A DNA stretch of 13,311 nucleotides, from contig DUJJ01000191.1 of NCBI GenBank assembly GCA_013329865.1, positions 1-13,311 of the forward strand, given 5' to 3'. Under the pieces are notes generated by a model. It was not told the DNA's origin. It searched no databases and was given only the letters and a program-made list of their open reading frames with translations. This document shows positions 7,655 through 13,311 of this stretch, in pieces (within the stretch, counting starts at the first letter, position 1; each line of letters starts with the position of its first letter). This DNA comes from Candidatus Poseidoniaceae archaeon (GTDB taxonomy: Archaea; Thermoplasmatota; Poseidoniia; Poseidoniales; Poseidoniaceae). The position numbers and the translations under genes are program-made.

Positions 7655-8836
7655 TTATACAAGCGACTCGGGACACGCGTATTTCCGAGAGCAATTTTGG
7701 CACTTCCCCGCTCGTTTATGATTGCGTTTTGCTCCGCCATTAACCATCAGTCGTTGAATTTCTCGGACTTCATTAAACAACTCATTCTTTGCCTCATCGT
7801 CCCACATTATCTGATGGATGTTCTCATTACCGTAACGCAATATACCGTAGGGAGTTGTGCGTTTGGTGTTAACCTCAACGAGGTGGATGTAGGCTAACAG
7901 TTGATGACGGTGAGAATCGTGAGGGCGTTTAGGTACTCTACCAGTTTTCTGCTCAATCGGGATGAACTCTCCATCAATGACTACAATCTGGTCCGGCCTG
8001 CCGCGAATGCCGGTTAACCTGTCGACCAGCAGTCCGGCAGACTCCTCATCGTCAGAATAAGCGACTTTGGTACCTTCTACCAAGCCAACGTCTTTACGCG
8101 CTAGTTCAGATTCATTCTCAGAGATTAGCGCTCTCTGTAATTGCCATGACGCAGCTAGGGTCCAGCACATTGCTAACATTACCATGATGAACCCGGCTTG
8201 CTGGCGATTCTCTGCACCATTGAGAGCAATCGAGTGGATTCCAAGAAGAATTGCTCCAAACAGTAGACTAATCTCTAATTTCCCGGCCTCGAACCAACCT
8301 CCTTCGAAGCCCTCCGGCTCCCACTCCGGCTCAATAATTTTAGTTTCTTGAATGAATTTAGCCTTCTCTTGTTTGAGGTTCCCAGTGACACCAAACCATT
8401 TACGCCATGGAATGTAGATAGCCGTAATCCCTGCAACTAGAACAGTAAGGCTCCACATTGCTAAGTATCGGGACACGTCCTGTGGGTATAGCATTACATC
8501 ATCAATCATCATGAATGCCACAGAATCAATAACAATCGCAATAATGACTGTGAACCACCAAGTCCAGATAATCATTTGACGCCTGAATTGCGTTTGCTTT
8601 GATTTGAATTCAGAAACTCGATGATGGATTTTTGCGTGCTTCACTCTACCTGATTCGATAGCTTCACCTTGCCCGCTATTACCTTTTTTTGCGAGTTCCC
8701 ATGACAGCGGGCAATATGAGTGTCGCTCGATATCACTAGCACTTACTCTCAGCGCAGTGTTGCCATTATCGCGCCAGAAACCATCGTTATTTTTTTTCGC
8801 ACTTGACAAATCAAAATTAGATGTAACCTGGTTCAT
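7655..8836 (-). CDS. Cas4/RecB-like PD-(D/E)XK nuclease-fold protein with four inserted transmembrane helices
   Basis: The 393-residue product has Cas4-family landmarks. An N-terminal SASDIERHSYCP contributes C42, and GRVKH follows (H66). GRPD supplies D282, IEQKTG supplies E295 and K297, and HQLLAY is the QxxxY motif (Q312, Y316). Three late cysteines, C379, C382 and C388, sit in the usual CxxC...C arrangement. Together these predict a RecB-type nuclease core with a 4Fe-4S cluster held by four cysteines. Unusually, about 215 residues separate H66 from D282. This stretch holds four hydrophobic helices (about 88-110, 123-143, 187-205, 213-233) in two pairs, so the protein should sit in the membrane. 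No CRISPR array or cas gene is present, so a CRISPR role is not supported. Processing of DNA at the membrane, for example during uptake or repair, is speculation. A possible TATA-like ATTAAA lies about 28 nt before ATG 8836. Confidence 0.75.
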   Translation of the reverse strand: MNQVTSNFDLSSAKKNNDGFWRDNGNTALRVSASDIERHSYCPLSWELAKKGNSGQGEAIESGRVKHAKIHHRVSEFKSKQTQFRRQMIIWTWWFTVIIAIVIDSVAFMMIDDVMLYPQDVSRYLAMWSLTVLVAGITAIYIPWRKWFGVTGNLKQEKAKFIQETKIIEPEWEPEGFEGGWFEAGKLEISLLFGAILLGIHSIALNGAENRQQAGFIMVMLAMCWTLAASWQLQRALISENESELARKDVGLVEGTKVAYSDDEESAGLLVDRLTGIRGRPDQIVVIDGEFIPIEQKTGRVPKRPHDSHRHQLLAYIHLVEVNTKRTTPYGILRYGNENIHQIMWDDEAKNELFNEVREIQRLMVNGGAKRNHKRAGKCQNCSRKYACPESLV

Positions 8837-8950
8837 GACTTGTTCCCCTGCGGTAAGCGTTTAATGTTCTGAATCTTGTAATCTTCGCCAAATTGCATCA
8901 AAAATTTTGTTAATTAGTCAAATTTCAAATTTCGTCTTGTTGCGAAGCGG

Positions 8951-8958
8951 TTTAATAT
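8951..8958 (+). promoter_or_regulatory. TATA box of the ribosomal protein S2 gene
   Basis: TTTAATAT lies 34 nt before the ATG at 8993. Archaeal transcription starts about 25 nt after the TATA centre, which gives a short leader that just includes the Shine-Dalgarno at 8982. Confidence 0.5.
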
Positions 8959-8981
8959 GGGGGTCAAGTGGGGCGATTGCT

Positions 8982-8986
8982 GAGGT
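8982..8986 (+). promoter_or_regulatory. Shine-Dalgarno site of rpsB
   Basis: GAGGT lies 6 nt before ATG 8993. Sequence and spacing are identical to those before rio1. Confidence 0.7.
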
Positions 8987-8992
8987 CATTCC

Positions 8993-9601
8993 ATGTCTGA
9001 AGAAGCAAGCCTACTATTGCCGTTTGAAACCTATGAAGAAAATGCTGTCAACATCGGTACTCAACAGAAGAGTGCCGATATGGCCAGATTCATTGACACC
9101 GTTCGCGATGATGGGCTTTACCTGCTTGATGTAAACATCACCGACTCAAGAATAAGGAGTACTGCAACTTTCCTAAATAAGTACGACGCACCAAGAATAA
9201 TGGTGGTTTCAGCCCGACAGTATGGTCAAAGACCTGCTAGGCTATTTGCCGAAGCAATTGGTGCAAATGCGGCTGTTGGACGTTTCATTCCTGGTTCGCT
9301 AACCAATCCAGCACTTCGTTCATATGTTGAACCAGATGTTTTGTTCGTTACCGATCCGGCTGCAGACCAACAAGCGCTCAAGGAAGCGGTTAATTCAGGA
9401 TTGCCGGTTGTTGGAATAGTTGATGCAAACAACAATTTGAGAAACGTCGACGTGGCGGTTCCAGCCAATAATAAGGGCCGCAGATCACTTGCCTTGATTT
9501 ACTGGTTACTAGCGAGAGAGGTACTCAAAGTTCGTGGGGAAACCACCGATGAAGATTGGGCAGCCTCGCAAGACGTTGAAGAGTGGCAATCTACTTTCTG
9601 A
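8993..9601 (+). CDS. rpsB: Small ribosomal subunit protein uS2 (archaeal S2)
   Basis: The product is 202 residues, the normal size for archaeal uS2, which is shorter than the bacterial protein. Diagnostic segments are GRFIPGSLTNP (96-106), EPDVLFVTDPAADQQALKEA (113-132), GLPVVGIVDANNN (136-148) and VAVPANNKGRRSLALIYWLL (154-173). The asparagine-rich PANNKGRRS is characteristic of archaeal and eukaryotic S2/SA. It is a structural protein of the 30S head-body junction, where it binds 16S rRNA. A Shine-Dalgarno and TATA box are both in place, so it has its own promoter. In many archaea this gene sits in a cluster with ribosomal protein, RNA polymerase subunit and enolase genes. Here it stands alone between the Cas4-like gene and a permease, both on the other strand. 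Confidence 0.97.
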   Translation: MSEEASLLLPFETYEENAVNIGTQQKSADMARFIDTVRDDGLYLLDVNITDSRIRSTATFLNKYDAPRIMVVSARQYGQRPARLFAEAIGANAAVGRFIPGSLTNPALRSYVEPDVLFVTDPAADQQALKEAVNSGLPVVGIVDANNNLRNVDVAVPANNKGRRSLALIYWLLAREVLKVRGETTDEDWAASQDVEEWQSTF

Positions 9602-9606
9602 CTGCT

Positions 9607-10356
9607 CTACCATATTCCCAAGTTGCTTACTGCTTTAGCGATGTATAGTATGCCACTTGCAACAATGCCGAATAAAATACCACTGCGAATTTTTGATTGC
9701 TGCCATTTTGTGAGCCAGACCTTGCCCAAGTTGACTCCTGCAATAGCGGACAGCACCAGCGCGATGACTATGACATACTCATCGAGTATTGCACGCCCCT
9801 CAAAAACTAGGTAAATAGGAATCCGAGTTAGGTCAACAGCCAAGGCCAGTATGCTTGCTGTTGCTGCATATGACACCTTACTGGGTAATCGTTTTTGTAA
9901 AAACATCGCCCTTAACGCACCTTGATGCCCTGTTAAACCGCCGAAGAACCCTGAGCCAAATCCGCCAACCCGGTCCTCAGATTCAGGTAGTCTGAAATCC
10001 GTCCATCGCTCAGTAACAGATAGTATAGGTAAAACTACCAATGCCAAACCTACTACCAGCAGTAGCGGATCTGACGGAATGTAAGAATGTAGTAAAGCAC
10101 CAATAATTGCACCAACTACCAATGCCCAACCATAGCGCCGTACTGCATCATAATCCACGCTTGATTGTAGTAATTTCAGTTTCCAAGCATTGTGCGCTCC
10201 GTGGATAATAGCAACAACGGCAATCGCTTCGTGAGGTGGTAGCCAAACTAGCACAACAGGCGTTAACATAGTTGCCAAGCCAAAACCAGCAGGGACAGTA
10301 AGTGCGGCGGCAACAAAGGTAACCGCCATACTGGCCAGTAACAGATTTATCTCCAC
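9607..10356 (-). CDS. TSUP (TauE/SafE) family membrane permease
   Basis: The product is a polytopic membrane protein with about eight hydrophobic segments in two halves. The second half opens with the glycine-rich motif GGFGSGFFGGLTGHQGALR, characteristic of the TauE/SafE family. Members export or import small sulfur-containing or organic anions; the substrate here cannot be told. I chose GTG 10356 (249 aa). It starts directly before the first membrane helix, as is usual in the family, and a TATA-like TCTATATAGA (10391-10400) lies upstream. The frame continues to an ATG at 10440 (277 aa), but this adds 28 polar, cysteine-containing residues that cover the TATA-like site. The 3' end meets rpsB tail to tail with 5 bp between stops, and the gene is divergent from the KASIII operon. 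No functional link to either neighbour is evident. Confidence 0.8.
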   Translation of the reverse strand: MEINLLLASMAVTFVAAALTVPAGFGLATMLTPVVLVWLPPHEAIAVVAIIHGAHNAWKLKLLQSSVDYDAVRRYGWALVVGAIIGALLHSYIPSDPLLLVVGLALVVLPILSVTERWTDFRLPESEDRVGGFGSGFFGGLTGHQGALRAMFLQKRLPSKVSYAATASILALAVDLTRIPIYLVFEGRAILDEYVIVIALVLSAIAGVNLGKVWLTKWQQSKIRSGILFGIVASGILYIAKAVSNLGIW

Positions 10357-10585
10357 ATTGGAAGCGTAGTTAAGATTACATAAGTAACACTCTATATAGA
10401 CGATTGCCATGCAAAATTGGTTATTGTCGGCAAAAACCATAAGAGGTGTAAACCAATGGTATAATCGTTGTTGGAGGTTCTGTAGTTGGTTGGCCTGAGT
10501 GGCAGTAATATCGTGTTAAGATTTACCACAAATGACTGATACAGATCAATCAATATGAGTCAGGGTGAATTAATCGGGGTATTTT
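10357..10585. other. Divergent control region between TSUP and the KASIII operon
   Basis: These 229 bp lie between the chosen TSUP start and the first gene of the plus-strand operon. The TATA-like palindrome at 10391-10400 is on the TSUP side. On the operon side, caatcaatatg at 10547-10557 is a weak TATA candidate about 33 nt before ATG 10586, and GGGGT at 10576-10580 is a weak Shine-Dalgarno. No RNA gene or strong hairpin was seen. Confidence 0.4.
10391..10400 (-). promoter_or_regulatory. TATA-like element, probably for the TSUP gene
   Basis: TCTATATAGA is a perfect palindrome centred about 40 nt before the GTG at 10356. That would give a transcript start roughly 15 nt before this codon. 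Being palindromic, it does not show direction by itself. Confidence 0.4.
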
Positions 10586-11629
10586 ATGGATTCAGAGAGT
10601 TTTCACAGCAAAGTTGTGTCATTTGCCAGTTACATTCCCAATGAGTTCATCCCGCTTGATGATTATGCAAGTATCAACCACCTGCCGGGAAAACTCGACT
10701 TGCACAGATTGACCGGTCTTGAGGGTCATCGCAAGAGCAAACCTGAGGAGGGTAGCCTAGAACTTTCAGTTAAGGCCGCACAGACGTGCATTTCACGTGG
10801 CGGAGTAGAGTTACAGGACATAGACCTAGTTGTTAATTGCGCCATGGGGAAAATAGCCGGTAACTTAGAAATGCACTTATCGCCAAGTCTCGCCAGTCTA
10901 ATCGCCCGCCGATTAGGGATTGAAAATGCCACCTGTTTCGACATGTCAAACGCTTGTTCCGGTATGCTGACCTCAATTATGTTGGCTGACTCGATGATTA
11001 AATCGGGCGACATCAAATACGCCTTGATTGTCTCAGGAGAAAATGTTACATCGCTAATCGATGAAGCGAAATCAAACAATCTGTGGTTGAAGAGTCAGGC
11101 CATTGCGTCGTTAACAGTTGGTGACGGCTCAGCAGCATATTTGATTGGTCGATCAGAATTGCCAGGTCAACTAATGTTTAGTGAGCCATTTACGCTGGCT
11201 CAATATACCAATTTGTGCATCGGTGAAGCCGCAAAGAAGCGAGCTGGCCCGTCTATGCGCACCAAGGCATCACAATTGCAACAAGGTGTGTTAGATAATT
11301 TGGGCGAATTCCTCAGCCGCGCAATGAAACACATGAATCTAGATTGGCAAGAAATTGAGCATATTTACTCACACCCCACATCTCCTAAATCCATGCGAAA
11401 AGGCGGCAGAGTCGCCGAATCCGTCCTCGGTAAAATGAAAAATTTTCACAACGAGAGTCATGATATTGGTAATACTGGCTCTACCAGCCATTGTATGTTG
11501 CTGGAAAAATCTGTTCAGGCCGGGGATTTAAAATCCGGTGAATCAACTCTGCTTATCTCATTTGGTTCAGGCCTGGCAATGCTTGCGATGCACATGATGA
11601 TGCCGGAGGGAATCGAAGAATGGTCGTGA
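10586..11629 (+). CDS. KASIII/FabH-like 3-oxoacyl-ACP synthase III family condensing enzyme
   Basis: The product has 347 residues, close to the usual FabH length. The thiolase fold is complete. The N-terminal half has SYIPNEFI (15-22), TGLEGHRK (43-50) and the nucleophile in SNACSGML (C124). GDGSAAYLIG (179-188) closes the half. The C-terminal half has SHPTSPKS (H263) and GNTGSTS (N296). This is the Cys-His-Asn triad of FabH-type enzymes, with spacing close to E. coli FabH. HMG-CoA synthases use a Glu-Cys-His set that is not apparent here. Such enzymes condense an acyl-CoA or acyl-ACP with a malonyl or similar unit. Archaea do not rely on bacterial fatty-acid synthesis, so the substrate is unclear and a bacterial origin is plausible. 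The gene overlaps the next one by 10 bp, indicating tight co-translation with a second KASIII-like subunit. Confidence 0.85.
   Translation: MDSESFHSKVVSFASYIPNEFIPLDDYASINHLPGKLDLHRLTGLEGHRKSKPEEGSLELSVKAAQTCISRGGVELQDIDLVVNCAMGKIAGNLEMHLSPSLASLIARRLGIENATCFDMSNACSGMLTSIMLADSMIKSGDIKYALIVSGENVTSLIDEAKSNNLWLKSQAIASLTVGDGSAAYLIGRSELPGQLMFSEPFTLAQYTNLCIGEAAKKRAGPSMRTKASQLQQGVLDNLGEFLSRAMKHMNLDWQEIEHIYSHPTSPKSMRKGGRVAESVLGKMKNFHNESHDIGNTGSTSHCMLLEKSVQAGDLKSGESTLLISFGSGLAMLAMHMMMPEGIEEWS
11605..11610 (+). promoter_or_regulatory. Shine-Dalgarno site inside the KASIII gene for the overlapping partner
   Basis: GGAGGG lies 9 nt before ATG 11620, inside the 3' end of the preceding gene. It is the strongest Shine-Dalgarno in the operon and supports a real, separately initiated second protein. 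Confidence 0.65.
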
Positions 11630-12324
11630 TTCACGGTTGGAAATCAGCGCCTATTGGTCGCAGCAGGTTGCTTAAGTCTATAACCAACCTCAGTAAGAAA
11701 TTAATCGCCGAGAGTAGTATTAATCTAAATGATATCAACGTGATAATTCACGGTGGCGTGTATCGGAAAAATTTCAGAGTAGAGCCGGCGTTTGCAACTC
11801 ATGTCCAAGACGCATTGGGACTAAAGTGCACCTCGATGACACCAAATTCTAATCACTGCTTTTCATTTGATATCAGCGATGGGTCATGTAGCCCATATGT
11901 CGTTTTAGACGCAGCAAAGCACATGCTTAGAATTAAGTCAGGCGGTTTCTGCCTGATAACTCTGGGTGATGAGCGTCCAAACCCCCAATCCACATGGCCC
12001 TATACCCCGCTATCATGCGTTATGATTGTGTCATTGGATGGTGATGGACCCCGCTTGGTAAATTCGAACTACGATTTACAAGGCTTTGATGAGTCAGCCT
12101 GCGTTAACATGACCTATGACGACAAGAGGGCGAAAAACGTAATTGGCAAACACGCCGTAGTAAAATCACCAACAAAAACTCCAGATTCGCATTTTGTTGG
12201 TGAAGTAAATTGGCTCTCCGGGCGCCATATGCATGAATTCCTGTTACAATATTCACCAGGAACAACTAACACTCACCAAATAATCGATCAATCGGGAAAA
12301 ACCGTCATTGCAACATGGGAGTGA
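11620..12324 (+). CDS. Short degenerate KASIII-like (thiolase-fold) protein, likely partner of the preceding enzyme
   Basis: The product has 234 residues, about two thirds of a KASIII. The N-terminal half aligns in order with FabH-type proteins: INLNDINVIIHGGVYR (34-49), EPAFATHVQDALGLK (55-69), FSFDIS (81-86), then VLDAAKHMLRIKSGGFCLITLGDE (95-118). The nucleophile region reads SDGSCSP in place of NACSG. It has one extra residue next to C90, so it is doubtful that C90 can act. No counterpart of the catalytic His or Asn segments is visible, and the C-terminal thiolase half is missing or unrecognisable. The 10-bp overlap with the intact KASIII and a good internal Shine-Dalgarno suggest a heteromer of one active and one inactive subunit. 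The bacterial PqsC/PqsB pair has this arrangement, but direct relatedness is not claimed. A decaying duplicate is the main alternative. Confidence 0.65.
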   Translation: MVVIHGWKSAPIGRSRLLKSITNLSKKLIAESSINLNDINVIIHGGVYRKNFRVEPAFATHVQDALGLKCTSMTPNSNHCFSFDISDGSCSPYVVLDAAKHMLRIKSGGFCLITLGDERPNPQSTWPYTPLSCVMIVSLDGDGPRLVNSNYDLQGFDESACVNMTYDDKRAKNVIGKHAVVKSPTKTPDSHFVGEVNWLSGRHMHEFLLQYSPGTTNTHQIIDQSGKTVIATWE

Positions 12325-12327
12325 GGG
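12323..12327 (+). promoter_or_regulatory. Shine-Dalgarno site of the membrane-protein gene
   Basis: GAGGG overlaps the stop codon of the preceding gene and lies 9 nt before ATG 12337. It fits translation as the third gene of the operon. Confidence 0.55.
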
Positions 12328-12336
12328 TCGGCTAAA

Positions 12337-13311
12337 ATGCAGCGCAGAGAATTAAATCTGCTAACACTATTTGTCGTGTTTCTTTCTGCATACCACGTTA
12401 TCGCACGGGTTGGCTTAGCAATTGACATTCAGTGGCATACTGACATTGGACGCGATAAATTACTTACACCGCCACATATGATGATATTCTCCGGTATCAT
12501 CCCAACATTGGTCTTCCTCGGCGGCTATATTTTTTGGTTCAGTTTTGTCCGTGAGAACAAAGTAGGCGGCTATAATTTCTGGGTTTTTTCAGCGCCAATA
12601 CCTATCTGGATTATTTTTGCTGGCATGGTAACCCTACTGCTTGGCGGATTGTATGATGATTTATGGCATTCTAATTATGGTGTTGATACCACAATAATAA
12701 CCCCGCCTCACCTTTGGACCTTCTCGGGAGGCATGATAGTAGAGCTTGCAACTGTTATATTGGCAATGTATTTGCTGCGTCAAAAAGCGAGCAATCAACT
12801 GGTTTTGAAGAGTTCGATAATGTTCTCTATGTGGGCTCTAGTCTATCACTTACACATCGCATTTGCTAATTTTCTAGACCCTAGGGTTTGGATGATAGAA
12901 ATACTTGGAATTGAACTAATACCGCACTTCGTATTTGCTGGTGGAACACTCCTGATCATGCTACCACTTACCAAATCAATCATTGGGGAGCGCGGGGTTA
13001 TTGCCCTAGCCGCAATGATGTTAGCATCCCAACTCTTGTTGCTTGTTTCTGTTCCCGAATTAGTAGCTTTAATGATGGGCCCCGAGCATGTGTATCGCCC
13101 GGGCTCTCCAAATACCGTATGGGCAGCGCATTGCCTACCTTGGTTGCTATTTGTTGGGGTATTGATTGTTAATCGCTTCTCTTCCTTCGAGAACCCTTGG
13201 TCCATGATAGCGTTGGTTATCATTGTGGACGCAGCATGGCTACCGAATCTAATTCTACACATTCCGGTGGAGGCTGGTGCAATTAATACGCTGACATCAG
13301 TTGGTTTGACA
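12337..13311 (+). CDS. Polytopic membrane protein with duplicated WH...G.D...PPH...FSG motif; 3' end outside window
   Basis: The frame is open for 325 codons from ATG 12337 to the right edge without a stop, so the gene is partial. It starts 12 bp after the KASIII-like partner. About nine hydrophobic segments are visible (near 7-27, 48-70, 80-104, 130-147, 158-178, 193-215, 219-240, 261-280, 288-308). Two copies of one motif stand about 77 residues apart: D30, W33-H34, G38, D40, P45-P46-H47, F51-S52-G53 and D107, W110-H111, G115, D117, P123-P124-H125, F129-S130-G131. A weaker third echo is IPHFVFAGG (195-203). Further histidines (H171, H173, H251, H265) lie at membrane edges. The paired WH and PPH residues could hold metal or haem near the membrane, which is inference; I cannot name the family. 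Operon position suggests it acts on, or moves, the product of the KASIII pair. Confidence 0.75.
   Translation, partial: MQRRELNLLTLFVVFLSAYHVIARVGLAIDIQWHTDIGRDKLLTPPHMMIFSGIIPTLVFLGGYIFWFSFVRENKVGGYNFWVFSAPIPIWIIFAGMVTLLLGGLYDDLWHSNYGVDTTIITPPHLWTFSGGMIVELATVILAMYLLRQKASNQLVLKSSIMFSMWALVYHLHIAFANFLDPRVWMIEILGIELIPHFVFAGGTLLIMLPLTKSIIGERGVIALAAMMLASQLLLLVSVPELVALMMGPEHVYRPGSPNTVWAAHCLPWLLFVGVLIVNRFSSFENPWSMIALVIIVDAAWLPNLILHIPVEAGAINTLTSVGLT
12424..12729 (+). repeat. Internal protein duplication: two WH-G-D-PPH-FSG motifs
   Basis: The first copy is coded at 12424-12495 and the second at 12655-12729. They share the order D..WH...G.D....(.)PPH...FSG, with one extra residue before PPH in the second. 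DNA similarity is low, so the duplication is old and kept by protein-level selection. Confidence 0.7.

Noticed and set aside
7655..8836. Assignment of the Cas4-like gene to a CRISPR-Cas system
   Set aside because: No repeat-spacer array and no cas1, cas2 or effector gene is present in the window, and the TM insertion is unlike adaptation Cas4.
8883..8947. CTTCGC (8883-8888) and GCGAAG (8942-8947) as a terminator or operator hairpin
   Set aside because: The arms are only 6 bp and separated by more than 50 bases, so a stable structure is unlikely.
10586..11629. HMG-CoA synthase of the mevalonate pathway
   Set aside because: The residues fit a Cys-His-Asn FabH triad (C124, H263, N296), and I see no clear HMGS glutamate motif. 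Archaeal HMGS is also usually beside a thiolase and a DUF35 protein, which are absent.
12846..13262. 138-residue minus-strand frame near the right edge
   Set aside because: It is antisense to the open 325-codon membrane-protein frame, which has regular hydrophobic helices and repeated motifs.

Overview
The window reads as a piece of an archaeal chromosome, most likely a marine Euryarchaeon of the Poseidoniales (Marine Group II) type. The evidence is a truncated archaeal/eukaryotic-type initiation factor 1A, a RIO1 kinase, an archaeal two-KH Dim2/Pno1-type protein and an archaeal uS2. Large secreted CARDB/Ig-like proteins, including one that couples an extracellular CARDB stalk to cytoplasmic zinc ribbons, also fit this group. 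The Poseidoniales assignment is an inference from gene style; no rRNA or tRNA gene is visible.

Layout. (1) 1-2155: a small-subunit biogenesis and initiation block. It holds the end of aIF1A (with a very acidic repeated tail), RIO1 kinase directly after it, and Dim2/KH on the opposite strand, meeting RIO1 tail to tail. (2) 2181-6949: two large surface proteins transcribed divergently from a 167-bp gap, a minus-strand Ig-like/CARDB protein with a C-terminal anchor and a plus-strand CARDB-TM-zinc-ribbon protein. (3) 7094-7654: a small lipoprotein. (4) 7655-8836, minus strand: a Cas4/RecB-like PD-(D/E)XK protein with four predicted membrane helices inserted in its fold. (5) 8993-9601: ribosomal protein S2. 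(6) 9607 to about 10356, minus strand: a TSUP (TauE/SafE) permease. (7) 10586-13311: a tight plus-strand operon of a KASIII/FabH-like thiolase-fold enzyme with an intact Cys-His-Asn triad, an overlapping short and degenerate KASIII-like partner, and a polytopic membrane protein that runs off the right edge. The membrane protein carries a duplicated WH...G.D...PPH...FSG motif.

How the parts relate. Block 1 is a coherent 30S maturation/initiation neighbourhood. The surface-protein block probably deals with the cell envelope. The last operon looks like a small biosynthetic or lipid-modification module: a condensing enzyme, a non-catalytic partner and a histidine-rich membrane protein. It is the best candidate for an undescribed system, followed by the membrane-embedded Cas4-like protein, which has no CRISPR array or cas genes near it. 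All three convergent gene pairs meet with 0 to 5 bp between stop codons. There is no gene-free stretch longer than about 230 bp.
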